A stretch of DNA of 64,000 nt from G963665545 sp963665545 (GTDB lineage Bacteria; Pseudomonadota; Gammaproteobacteria; Xanthomonadales; SZUA-36): the NCBI GenBank assembly GCA_963665545.2, contig CAXXKZ010000011.1:620001-684000 (forward strand), written 5' to 3'. Under the pieces are notes generated by a model, which did not search any database, was not told the origin of the DNA, and saw only the letters and a list, made by a program, of their open reading frames with translations. The translations under genes and the position numbers were made by a program. Shown here piece by piece: positions 46,432 through 54,788 of this stretch; the first letter of the stretch is position 1, and every line of letters begins with the position of its first letter.

Positions 46432-46835
46432 TTGCACGCCCGCTACGCGTATTGATCGCCAAACCGGGCCTGGATGGGCACGACCGCGGTGCGAAAGTGA
46501 TCGTGCGGGCATTGATGGAAGCGGGCTTCGAGGTGATTTACACCGGCTTACGGCAGCCACCCGAAGCCGTGGCCCAGATCGCCGCGCAGGAGGATGTTGA
46601 CGTGATTGGGCTCTCCAGCATGGCCGGTTCACATGTGCCCTATTGCAAGCGCCTGAAGGAGTTGCTGGCTGAAAACGCCCTGAACGACAAACTGTGGATC
46701 ATCGGCGGCAGCATCCCTGAACAAGATCAACAGGCGCTACTGGACATCGGGCTCGACGGCGTCTTCCCGGCCGGATCGCGGCTGGAAGTTATCGTCGACT
46801 TCATAAATTCGTGGGATGGCGAGAGAGACCAATGA
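46428..46835 (+). CDS. B12-binding subunit of acyl-CoA mutase
   Basis: A 135-residue stand-alone cobalamin-binding domain. It holds the base-off/His-on signature in LIAKPGLDGHDRGAKVI (DxHxxG), followed by IGLSSMAGSHVPYC and WIIGGSIPEQD, which cradle the nucleotide tail. It matches the small subunit of two-part mutases such as isobutyryl-CoA or 2-hydroxyisobutyryl-CoA mutase and archaeal methylmalonyl-CoA mutase. ATGA overlaps on both sides tie it to the dehydrogenase and to the large mutase subunit. Confidence 0.92.
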   Translation: MIARPLRVLIAKPGLDGHDRGAKVIVRALMEAGFEVIYTGLRQPPEAVAQIAAQEDVDVIGLSSMAGSHVPYCKRLKELLAENALNDKLWIIGGSIPEQDQQALLDIGLDGVFPAGSRLEVIVDFINSWDGERDQ

Positions 46836-48472
46836 CGATGGCAACACAAAAGCGCAGCGGCGCCTCCAGAAAGCGAACGCAAGGCGGCGGCCCCGTGATC
46901 AACGAATCCGGCATCGAGATCAAGCCGGTCTACACCGCCGAGGACCTGGAAAACTCCGGCGGCGCGGCCATGGTCGGCTTGCCGGGCGACTACCCGTTCA
47001 CCCGCGGAATTCACAAGGAAATGTACCGCAAGCGGCCCTGGACGATGCGTCAGTACACCGGCTTCGGCAACCCCCAAGACACCAACGAGCGGTTCAAATT
47101 CCTGATCGAGAACGGCCAGACCGGACTCAATGTGGCTTTCGATCTGCCGTCACAGATCGGGCTGGATTCCGATGATGATATGGCCATCGGTGAAATTGGC
47201 CGGGTCGGCATGGCGGTCGATTCACTGCGCGATTTCGAAGTGGCTTTCGATGGCATCGACCTCGACAATATCACCGTTTCCCTGACCATCAACGGCGCGG
47301 CAGCGATCATGATTGCGATGTACCTGGCAATGGCCGAAAAACGCGGTTACGACATCTCCACCCTGCGCGGCACAGCCCAAAACGACATCCTCAAGGAATT
47401 CATCGGCCGCGGCACCTGGATTTTCCCGGTGCAGCCATCGATAAGACTGGTGGTCGACACCATCGAGTATTGTGCCCAGAAGGCTCCGAAATACAGCCCT
47501 GTCAGCGTCTGCGGCTACCACATTCGTGAGTCGGGCGCCGACCCGGCCCAAGAAATTGCCTACGGCTTCTGCATCACCAAGGCCTATATGGATTTGACGC
47601 TGGAACGCGGACTGGGCGTCGATGAATTCGCCTCCCGTCTGTCATTCAACTTCAATATCTACGGCAACATATTCGAGCAGGTCGCCAAATTTCGGGCCGG
47701 CCGCGGCCTGTGGGCCAGGATCGTCAAAGAAGACTACGGCGCAACCAATCCGCGCTCGATGGTGCTGCGCATGATCGCCGGCGGCGGCGGCAGTGGGCTG
47801 ACCAAGGAACAACCCGAAGTCAATATCGTCCGCGGTGCCTACTACGCGCTGATCAGCGCCCTGTCCGGCGCCCAGACGATGGCGCTTTGTTGTTATGACG
47901 AGGCCTATACCATCCCCAGTGAAGGCGCCCAGCGCCTGTCGCTGCGGACCATGCAACTGCTGATCGAGGAAATGGGCTTGTGCGACACCGTCGACCCGCT
48001 GGCCGGGTCGTATTACGCCGAGACCCTGACCAACCAGATGCGCGACAGAATGGTCGAAATCATGGCTGAGGTCGATGCCGAGGGTGGCATTATCCAGATG
48101 GTCGAAGAGGGCTCGATTCAGGCCAAGGTATCCGCCCAGGCTTTCCAATTGCTCAAAGACGTCGAGTCCGGCGAATTTCCCAAAGTCGGCGTCAATTGCT
48201 ACCAGATGGATGAGAAGGAGCCTGAAGTCGAATTTCATCCTTACCAGGAAGACGACGCGCGTGACCAGGTAGCACGACTGAACCAATTGCGCAGCGAACG
48301 CGATGCTGCTGCTGTCGAGGCCACATTGGCGAAGGTCATCGAAGACGCACAAGCCCAGGTCAATGTGATGCCAGCGATCATGGCGGCGGTCAAGGCCTAT
48401 GCCACAGTGGGCGAATTAACCCAGGCGCTGGTTTCGGTATATGGGCGCTATAACGAGCCCGTCAGATTTTAA
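46832..48472 (+). CDS. Catalytic subunit of B12-dependent acyl-CoA mutase, methylmalonyl-CoA-mutase-like
   Basis: A 546-residue TIM-barrel mutase subunit without its own B12 domain. Conserved stretches: RPWTMRQYTGFGNPQDTN, GLNVAFDLPSQIGLDSDD, TAQNDILKEFIGRGTWIFP and SVCGYHIRESGADP. Tyr75, Arg193 and His230 have the same spacing (118 and 37) as Tyr89, Arg207 and His244 of Propionibacterium methylmalonyl-CoA mutase. The Arg that grips the substrate carboxylate is kept, unlike isobutyryl- and 2-hydroxyisobutyryl-CoA mutases, where it is Gln. This favours a dicarboxylic CoA substrate (methylmalonyl- or ethylmalonyl-like). No MeaB-type chaperone or epimerase is nearby. Confidence 0.9.
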   Translation: MTMATQKRSGASRKRTQGGGPVINESGIEIKPVYTAEDLENSGGAAMVGLPGDYPFTRGIHKEMYRKRPWTMRQYTGFGNPQDTNERFKFLIENGQTGLNVAFDLPSQIGLDSDDDMAIGEIGRVGMAVDSLRDFEVAFDGIDLDNITVSLTINGAAAIMIAMYLAMAEKRGYDISTLRGTAQNDILKEFIGRGTWIFPVQPSIRLVVDTIEYCAQKAPKYSPVSVCGYHIRESGADPAQEIAYGFCITKAYMDLTLERGLGVDEFASRLSFNFNIYGNIFEQVAKFRAGRGLWARIVKEDYGATNPRSMVLRMIAGGGGSGLTKEQPEVNIVRGAYYALISALSGAQTMALCCYDEAYTIPSEGAQRLSLRTMQLLIEEMGLCDTVDPLAGSYYAETLTNQMRDRMVEIMAEVDAEGGIIQMVEEGSIQAKVSAQAFQLLKDVESGEFPKVGVNCYQMDEKEPEVEFHPYQEDDARDQVARLNQLRSERDAAAVEATLAKVIEDAQAQVNVMPAIMAAVKAYATVGELTQALVSVYGRYNEPVRF

Positions 48473-48494
48473 CTTCGCGAACGGAATACACATT

Positions 48495-49355
48495 ATGATT
48501 GAGCACTACATCGCCCCCGCTTCGATCACCGAGGCCGTGCAAGCGTTGCACGGCGGAGATGCGACTGTTGTCGCCGGTGGTACCGATCTGACGCCGCAAA
48601 CCGAAAGCGGCGCCCGGGAATTTGCCGCTACGCTGGTCAATATTCAGCGCATCGAAGAGATGCGGGGCATTTCCCTGATCAACGGCCATTACCGTATCGG
48701 TGGGCTGACGACCGTCGCCGATATTCTTGAAAGCAGGCAACTCGGCGCCAAAGTGCCTGTCCTGTGCGAAGCCGCAGATCGCTTCGCCAGCGCCCAAATT
48801 CGCCACGCCTCGTCGCTGGCGGGCAATATGTGCAATGCATCACCGGCTGGAGACATGATCATCCCGCTGTTATTGCTGGACGCCGAATTGGAGTTGGTGT
48901 GCTGGTCTGACGGTTCGATGGCCACTCGAAGGGTTGCCTTGGCAGAGTTTTTCACGGGCCCGGGTAAAACCGTCAAACGCGACGATGAATTGCTCACCGT
49001 GATTGAATTTGCCGAGCCGGCAGACGGTTTTACCGCCGGATTCGAAAAATCCGGCCCACGTCCCGCACTGGAGATTTCCACGGTCTCGATGGGGCTCGCA
49101 GGGCGGGTGAGCGAGGCCGCACTTCACGGTGTGCGCATTGCGGTCGGCTCTGTCGCACCCACACCGCTGCGGGCGACAACGACCGAAGCCCTGCTGGAGG
49201 GTCAGCCGCTGAGTGCTGAAATTATCGAGCAGGCCGTCGAATCGGTCCGCCAGGAAGTCACACCAATCGACGATGTACGGGCTTCGGCCTGGTACCGAAA
49301 CCACCTTACAAGCGTCTATCTCAGGAGATTGTTGAATCATGTCGCTGGAAATTGA
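48495..49355 (+). CDS. Molybdenum hydroxylase FAD-binding medium subunit
   Basis: A 286-residue CoxM-type subunit. The FAD motifs are VVAGGTDLTPQTESG and LAGNMCNASPAGDMIIP, and the C-terminal CO-dehydrogenase flavoprotein domain follows (RIAVGSVAPTPLRAT). It lacks the extra 4Fe-4S insert of 4-hydroxybenzoyl-CoA reductase. The start is placed at the ATG of MIEHYIAPAS, as upstream in-frame residues overlap the mutase gene and are not conserved. It passes electrons from the Fe-S subunit to an acceptor. It overlaps the Fe-S subunit gene by 17 bases. Confidence 0.9.
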   Translation: MIEHYIAPASITEAVQALHGGDATVVAGGTDLTPQTESGAREFAATLVNIQRIEEMRGISLINGHYRIGGLTTVADILESRQLGAKVPVLCEAADRFASAQIRHASSLAGNMCNASPAGDMIIPLLLLDAELELVCWSDGSMATRRVALAEFFTGPGKTVKRDDELLTVIEFAEPADGFTAGFEKSGPRPALEISTVSMGLAGRVSEAALHGVRIAVGSVAPTPLRATTTEALLEGQPLSAEIIEQAVESVRQEVTPIDDVRASAWYRNHLTSVYLRRLLNHVAGN

Positions 49356-49824
49356 AATTGAATTCACCCTAAATGGCAGACTCACGCAAGTAAAAGTACC
49401 GCCGACCATGACCACGCTGACGATGCTGCGGGAAGAGCTCGATTTGACGGGCAGCAAACTGGCCTGCGGCGAAGGCGAGTGCGGCGCCTGCACGGTGCTG
49501 ATCGATGACCGCACCATCAATACCTGTCTGATGTTCGCAGTAGACTGCCACGGGCGCGAATTGCTGACGATCGAGGGAATGACCACCGCAGCCGGGCTGG
49601 ACAAGGTTCAACAGGCCTTCGTCGACTACGGCGCCATCCAGTGCGGTTACTGCATGCCCGGCATGATCATGCAGGCCAAATACCTTATTGACAACAATCC
49701 TGACGGGCGCGTCAGCCGCAGCGATATCGCCCGTGGCCTGGAAGGCAACATCTGCCGCTGCAGCGGCTACACCAAGGTCGTCGATGTGGTCGCGGCGGCC
49801 ATGCTCGAGGAGAATGCATCATGA
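49339..49824 (+). CDS. Molybdenum hydroxylase 2Fe-2S small subunit
   Basis: A 161-residue subunit with two 2Fe-2S clusters. The plant-type ferredoxin motif is CGEGECGACTVL with a later Cys in INTCLMF. The second motif is QCGYCMPGMIM and NICRCSGYTKVV. This is the standard small subunit of xanthine-oxidase-family enzymes and links the Mo site with FAD. It overlaps both neighbouring subunit genes (17 bases upstream, ATGA downstream). Confidence 0.95.
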   Translation: MSLEIEIEFTLNGRLTQVKVPPTMTTLTMLREELDLTGSKLACGEGECGACTVLIDDRTINTCLMFAVDCHGRELLTIEGMTTAAGLDKVQQAFVDYGAIQCGYCMPGMIMQAKYLIDNNPDGRVSRSDIARGLEGNICRCSGYTKVVDVVAAAMLEENAS

Positions 49825-52157
49825 GCGCCGTACTTGACCAAACGATCAGGAAATCCGACGAGAATTCCATTGCGAAGACCACCGTCATCGGCAAACGCAT
49901 TCCTAAACCGGATGCGCCGGACAAGGCCACAGGACGCACCATTTACATCAACGACATGGTGTTGCCACGGATGTTGTTCGGCAAAATATTGCACACTGAC
50001 CGCGTACACGCAAAGATCATCAGCATTGATACCAGCGCCGCCAAAGCATTGGCGGGCGTGTACGCCGTGATCACCGGCGATGACATCCCACTGCTGAAAT
50101 TCGGCACCACACGCGACAATGTGCCGCTCAAGGCCGGCAAAGTCAGATGCACCCGCGATGAGGTTGCCGCCGTGGCGGCTGAGAGCGAAGAAATCGCGGC
50201 GCGGGCCATCGACCTGATCAAGGTCGAGTACGAAGACCTGCCACCTGTTTTCTCGCCCACCGAGGCCTTGAAGGACGGCGCGCCAGTCGTGCAGGAGGAT
50301 CACCCGGACAACCACAGCCTCTACTATGAGTTTATTCACGGTGATGTCGCAGCCGCCGAGGCAGCATCGGACATCGTGGTGGATCACGAATTCGACCTAC
50401 CCTACGTGACTCATTGCTGCATGGGGCCGAGCTGCGTCATTGCGGATTTCGACACCAACGGCAAGCTGACCATCTACTCACAGACGCAGTATCCCTACAA
50501 CTTCAAAATGGACCTGGCCCCGGCGCTGGGCATTCACCCCGGTGACATCCGAGTGATCCAGCCGCCCGTTGGCGGTGCGTTCGGCTCCAAGCTCGACGTG
50601 TATCCATTCGAGCCCATTTGCGCTCTGCTGGCAAAAGAAGTCCGGCGTCCCGTCAAACTGACCTTTTCACGCGAGGAGGAATTCATCAATTCGCCAACCC
50701 GGCAACCGGCCGAGTACAAGATACGCAGCGGCGTCAACAAGGACGGCACGCTCACATTTCGCAAGATCGATTGCCTGATGAATAATGGTGCCTACACCTC
50801 CTGGGGACCGACCACGCCGTTGGTGCAGATGCGCACATTCACTGGCCACATGCGCGTGCCGGTGGTCGAATACAAGGGTTTGTCGGTGTACACCAACAGC
50901 GTCTACGCCGGTTCATTTCGTGGTTATGGCAATGTGCAAGCGACATTCTGCACCGCATCGATCATGGACATGCTGGCTGAAGAAGTGGGCATGAATCCCA
51001 TCGAGTTTTCGCTAAAGAATGCCCAAAACCCCGGTGAAATCACGCCACAAGGCTCGATACTCAATGACTGCAGACTCAAGGAGTGCATCGAAATTGCGGC
51101 GGATAAGACAGATTTCCTGAATAAACACGAGGCCAATAAAGTGGCCCGGAAAGAATCCGGACGGTTCAAGTACGGCATCGGTCTGGGCACTTCGATCCAT
51201 AATGCCGGCGGGGCCAAGATTCACAAGAGTGACGGTTGTGGTTCCATTCTCAAACTGGACGACTACGCCCGGGCCACGTTGATCACCGGCGCTTCTGAAA
51301 TTGGCCAGGGAATTGATGCGGTGTTGTGCCAGATCGTCACCGAGGAACTGGGCATTCCCATCTCCGACGTCACCATCGTCAACAACGACTCCGCGATCGG
51401 CCCGTGGGATGTTGGCGTACACGCCAGTCGCACCACCTTTATTGCCGGCAACTCCGCGCTGCGGGCGGCCAGAGCGGCACGCAAGCAAATATTGGATGCT
51501 GCGGCAAAACAGTCGAACGTAACTGCCGAAGAACTGGATCTGCGCCAGGGCCACGTGGTCCAGGCCGACAACGGTGTGCCGGTGGTAAAGCTCGACAAAT
51601 TGCTCCGCCAGATGCACTTCGGCGAGGAACCGGAACTGGTCATGACGACCGACTACTACGAGCCCAACAGCGAGGGCGAAGACGAGAACCATGTGGGGTC
51701 CCTATCCGCCGCCTGGGCGCACGCAGCCTATGTCGCCGAAGTAGAAGTCGACACCGAGACCGGGGAAGTCCGCGTCATCAAGATAACTGCCGTGCAGGAC
51801 GTCGGGCGGGTCATCAACCGCCTCGGTATCGAAGGCCAGATCGAAGGCGGCATCTCGGTCTCGCTGGGCTACGCGCTGAGCGAGGAGGTGCAGTTGGCCG
51901 AGGGCAAGGTGCTCAACCCCAATTTCCGCGATTACAAGGTTTTTACCGCCCCCGAAACCCCAGAGATTGAGATGCACTTTGTCGAAAGCGACTGCAAGGA
52001 GGGGCCGTTGGGGGCTAAAGGCATCGCTGAATTGCCCGCCATAGTGCCGGCGCCCGCAGTGGCCAATGCGGTTTACAACGCCATTGGCATCCGTTTCCAC
52101 AAGCCGCCATTGACACCCGAAAAGGTTGCCCGGGCGCTGTATGCAAAGCAGGACTAG
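49821..52157 (+). CDS. Molybdenum hydroxylase large (Mo-cofactor) subunit
   Basis: A 778-residue catalytic subunit of the xanthine oxidase/CO dehydrogenase family. Cofactor motifs include QPPVGGAFGSKLD, SFRGYGNVQATF and TGASEIGQGIDAVLCQIV. The active-site glutamate is in GPLGAKGIAELP near the C-terminus. It lacks the AYXCSFR loop of true CO dehydrogenases. The family hydroxylates N-heterocycles or other activated carbons with water, or, in 4-hydroxybenzoyl-CoA reductase, works reductively. The adjoining hydantoinase-like and CoA-ligase genes fit hydroxylation of a ring followed by opening, but this is inference. No XdhC/CoxF maturation gene is in the window. Confidence 0.9.
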   Translation: MSAVLDQTIRKSDENSIAKTTVIGKRIPKPDAPDKATGRTIYINDMVLPRMLFGKILHTDRVHAKIISIDTSAAKALAGVYAVITGDDIPLLKFGTTRDNVPLKAGKVRCTRDEVAAVAAESEEIAARAIDLIKVEYEDLPPVFSPTEALKDGAPVVQEDHPDNHSLYYEFIHGDVAAAEAASDIVVDHEFDLPYVTHCCMGPSCVIADFDTNGKLTIYSQTQYPYNFKMDLAPALGIHPGDIRVIQPPVGGAFGSKLDVYPFEPICALLAKEVRRPVKLTFSREEEFINSPTRQPAEYKIRSGVNKDGTLTFRKIDCLMNNGAYTSWGPTTPLVQMRTFTGHMRVPVVEYKGLSVYTNSVYAGSFRGYGNVQATFCTASIMDMLAEEVGMNPIEFSLKNAQNPGEITPQGSILNDCRLKECIEIAADKTDFLNKHEANKVARKESGRFKYGIGLGTSIHNAGGAKIHKSDGCGSILKLDDYARATLITGASEIGQGIDAVLCQIVTEELGIPISDVTIVNNDSAIGPWDVGVHASRTTFIAGNSALRAARAARKQILDAAAKQSNVTAEELDLRQGHVVQADNGVPVVKLDKLLRQMHFGEEPELVMTTDYYEPNSEGEDENHVGSLSAAWAHAAYVAEVEVDTETGEVRVIKITAVQDVGRVINRLGIEGQIEGGISVSLGYALSEEVQLAEGKVLNPNFRDYKVFTAPETPEIEMHFVESDCKEGPLGAKGIAELPAIVPAPAVANAVYNAIGIRFHKPPLTPEKVARALYAKQD

Positions 52158-52166
52158 GCCGTCTGG

Positions 52167-53381
52167 ATGAGACGGCGCACCGTTCTGAGCCTTGAACAGG
52201 CGCTGTCAATGCCCTATGCCACACTGCGCTTTGCGCAGCTCGGCTGGCGCGTGATCCGCATCGAGGCGACGCCATCCGGCCAATCCCGCAATCCCCGCCT
52301 GCCCGGTGACCCGAACCGCTATATCGGTACCCAGGTGGTTGATGATGATCGCAACAGCTATTTCATCGCACCCAACGTCGGTAAGGAATGCATCGCACTG
52401 GATCTGAAAGACCCACGCGGCCACCGCTTATTGCTGCAGATCATCCGCGAGCTGAATGTGGATATATTCTGTTGCAACACGCTGCCTGGCCGTTACGAAG
52501 GCCTTGGTATCGATTTTGAAACCCTGCAACAAGCCAACCCGGCGCTCATCTGGGCCGGCATTTCGGCCATGGGACCGGATTATCCGAATGTACCCGGCTA
52601 TGATCCGGCGCTGCAGGCAATGTCAGGCTTTATGGAATTGACCGGCCGCGCAGACGGACCACCGACGCTGTCAGGAATCCCACTGATCGACCTTAAGGCA
52701 GGCGATGAAGTTTACGCCGGCGTCTGCCTGGCGCTCGCCGAGCAGGCCGAGCAGACCGGAACACGAAATGGAAAACAAATCCACGTTTCCATGTTGCAGG
52801 CCGCCGCGTCCTGGCTGATCACGACTCTGCCGCTGCTCGACTTCGAATGCGAGGACACGGAAATCACGCGCTGCGGCAATGAGCACCGCAAGTTCATCCC
52901 GACCAATGCATACCCGACGCAGGATGGTTTTATTTACGTCGCAATTGGCAACGACCTGCAGTGGCAGCGATTGACAGACATCGAAAAGTTCAAACCGGTG
53001 GCCAATGAAGCCAGGCGCACCAACAAGGGCCGGCAGACGGAGCGCCAGGGATGTTACCAAGACATCAGCGCGGTGACGAGCAACCATCCGACAGCAGAAC
53101 TGGCCGCCGATTTTGCGGCGGCGACCATCGTCCATGCAGTAATCAATGACATTCGGCAAGTGCGTATTTTGGAAGCACTCAATGGCAAGCTGACAACCAC
53201 TCAAACACCGGAAGGCAAGGTCATCAACATGCAACCCACGGCGGTCGATGACCCTGACACCACAACCGAGCTGGCCTTTCCCGGCAAGTATGGCCAGCAT
53301 ACCCGTTTAATTTTGGGCGAGGCTGGCCTCGACCATGCCGAAATCGAGGCGCTTACAGAGGCCGGCGTTATCTATGGGTAG
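52167..53381 (+). CDS. Class III CoA-transferase (CaiB/BaiF family)
   Basis: A 404-residue family III CoA-transferase. The N-terminal VLSLEQALSMPYATLRFAQL and WRVIRIEATPSGQSRNPRL is followed by FIAPNVGKECIALDLKDPRG, and the catalytic aspartate region GYDPALQAMSGFMELTG. Such enzymes move CoA between carboxylates, often from succinyl-CoA or a pathway product to the substrate acid. It begins nine bases after the Mo-subunit stop and closes the operon, offering a second CoA-activation route next to the ligase. Confidence 0.9.
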   Translation: MRRRTVLSLEQALSMPYATLRFAQLGWRVIRIEATPSGQSRNPRLPGDPNRYIGTQVVDDDRNSYFIAPNVGKECIALDLKDPRGHRLLLQIIRELNVDIFCCNTLPGRYEGLGIDFETLQQANPALIWAGISAMGPDYPNVPGYDPALQAMSGFMELTGRADGPPTLSGIPLIDLKAGDEVYAGVCLALAEQAEQTGTRNGKQIHVSMLQAAASWLITTLPLLDFECEDTEITRCGNEHRKFIPTNAYPTQDGFIYVAIGNDLQWQRLTDIEKFKPVANEARRTNKGRQTERQGCYQDISAVTSNHPTAELAADFAAATIVHAVINDIRQVRILEALNGKLTTTQTPEGKVINMQPTAVDDPDTTTELAFPGKYGQHTRLILGEAGLDHAEIEALTEAGVIYG

Positions 53382-53412
53382 TGGGCGTTTGGCATTAACG
53401 AAGTCGGCGGGA

Positions 53413-53652
53413 TCAGTCAATTCCTGAGTCAGACTCGGAGTCAGAATGGGAATTCCCGGATTTCCCCCGGCGAAAAAAGGCAATAAAACGGTGCCAGTAG
53501 AGCTTGCCCACGACGGCCAGAGCCGCAAATCCACCGAGGATAACTTGTAAGATCATGCTGCCAGTGCCTGGATCCACATAGGCAAAGGCATTGGCGCCCG
53601 GCATCAAAAGCAGGGGCATCAGGACTGTCAGGGCAGAGAAAGGTCTTTTCAT
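53413..53652 (-). CDS. Small YVDPGTGS-motif membrane protein
   Basis: A 79-residue protein with a signal peptide or first helix (ALTVLMPLLLMPGANAFA), the recurrent motif YVDPGTGSMILQVILGG, a second helix (FAALAVVGKLYW) and a basic then Ser/Asp-rich tail. Proteins with this motif are widespread near envelope and glycan genes, with unknown function. It converges with the CoA-transferase gene. Confidence 0.7.
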   Translation of the reverse strand: MKRPFSALTVLMPLLLMPGANAFAYVDPGTGSMILQVILGGFAALAVVGKLYWHRFIAFFRRGKSGNSHSDSESDSGID

Positions 53653-53875
53653 GTTCTTTATCTTCGTTACCAGGGCCTGTTAACACTATTTGAGTGTGGA
53701 CGGATCACTTCTCGTTCATCTTTGTGCCATGGTTGTGGGCAGCGGCTATTGTCCCAGTTATTGCGCCCAGTCAGCAACACCTGAATCGTCCAGAACCACT
53801 TTCACCAAGCCTAAAACCATAAAATGGTACTATAATATGTATTTACAGCCCAGCCTGGATTCTTGCCCCTAAAAA

Positions 53876-54340
53876 ATGAGTAATCAGACGATTATGGAAA
53901 TCGCTCCCGATATCCACATACGCAAGGCGACAAAGTCCGATTTGCCGGCCATCATGGCCTTCGACGAGCGCAGCAACAAGGAAGCCAATCCCAATTATTG
54001 GCAGGAAATGTTTGCCCGCTACGGTGACGATCTCAACACGCAATTGTTCCTGGTCTGCGAATCAGGCGCCGACATCGTCGGATTTATCATTGGCGAGGTG
54101 CGCGATTGGGAATTTGGCTCTCCACCCTGCGGTTGGGTGTTTGCTCTGGGCGTACGCCCGGACATCAGGCTGACAGGTGTTGCGAGCCGGATGTACGCGA
54201 CATTGTGTGGTTTTTTCAAGCAAGCGGGTGCGGACCGGGTCAGGACGATGGTCGCCCGCCAGAACAACGATTTTCACTCGTTTTTCCGCAGCCAGGGAAT
54301 GATGGCAGGGCCCTACGTCCAACTGGAAAAAGAGCTCTGA
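53876..54340 (+). CDS. GNAT-family N-acetyltransferase
   Basis: A 154-residue acetyltransferase. IHIRKATKSDLPAIMAFDER is the typical first strand and helix, CESGADIVGFIIGEVRDWE the second half-site, and VFALGVRPDIRLTGVASRMY the acetyl-CoA-binding loop, with RxxGxA partly altered. The substrate is unknown. It precedes the Rrf2-like gene by 21 bases on the same strand, so the two and the Fe-S gene may be cotranscribed. TATAAT-like sequence occurs about 45 bases upstream. Confidence 0.8.
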   Translation: MSNQTIMEIAPDIHIRKATKSDLPAIMAFDERSNKEANPNYWQEMFARYGDDLNTQLFLVCESGADIVGFIIGEVRDWEFGSPPCGWVFALGVRPDIRLTGVASRMYATLCGFFKQAGADRVRTMVARQNNDFHSFFRSQGMMAGPYVQLEKEL

Positions 54341-54361
54341 TCCGGGGATGCGGTCAGCGGC

Positions 54362-54784
54362 ATGAAGCTTCAGCAATCCACCCTCCTGGGGCTATATGCG
54401 GTCCTGGAACTTGCCCGCACCGAAGGTGGCCAATTGTCTGCAGCGGAAATCGCAAACAAGTTTGACGTGTCGATCAATCACCTTGCGAAAGTTCTGCGTA
54501 CCCTGGTCAAGGCAAACCAGCTTCAGGCCGTACGCGGGGTCGGCGGTGGCTATCGCTACTGTGGCAACGCCAAGCGCACGACGCTAATGGCCATCATCGA
54601 ATTATTTGAGCCGGTCTCTCTGGAAGGCTTCGAAGATCGCGATGTGGCGCATGCAACTGACGTCGAAGCCGGACTGGCCCTGGCATTGACGGAAATCAGC
54701 GAAATGATGCAGGCAACGTTGCGCTCGATCACCATTCGAACCACGCTCAAGATCATACATGCATGGGAGAAACAGGAGTCATAG
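54362..54784 (+). CDS. Rrf2-family transcriptional regulator without the cysteine cluster
   Basis: A 140-residue Rrf2-type winged-helix protein. KLQQSTLLGLYAVLELARTE, SAAEIANKFDVSINHLAKVL and LQAVRGVGGGYRYCGNAKRT match the DNA-binding domain. The three-cysteine Fe-S cluster region of IscR/NsrR is missing; only one Cys is present, so it probably senses something other than via a classical cluster. It ends four bases before the dehalogenase-like gene and likely controls it. Confidence 0.82.
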   Translation: MKLQQSTLLGLYAVLELARTEGGQLSAAEIANKFDVSINHLAKVLRTLVKANQLQAVRGVGGGYRYCGNAKRTTLMAIIELFEPVSLEGFEDRDVAHATDVEAGLALALTEISEMMQATLRSITIRTTLKIIHAWEKQES

Positions 54785-54788
54785 CATA

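Noticed and set aside
49821..52157. Aerobic carbon monoxide dehydrogenase
   Set aside because: The large subunit lacks the AYXCSFR active-site loop of form I CODH; it is a generic Mo-hydroxylase.
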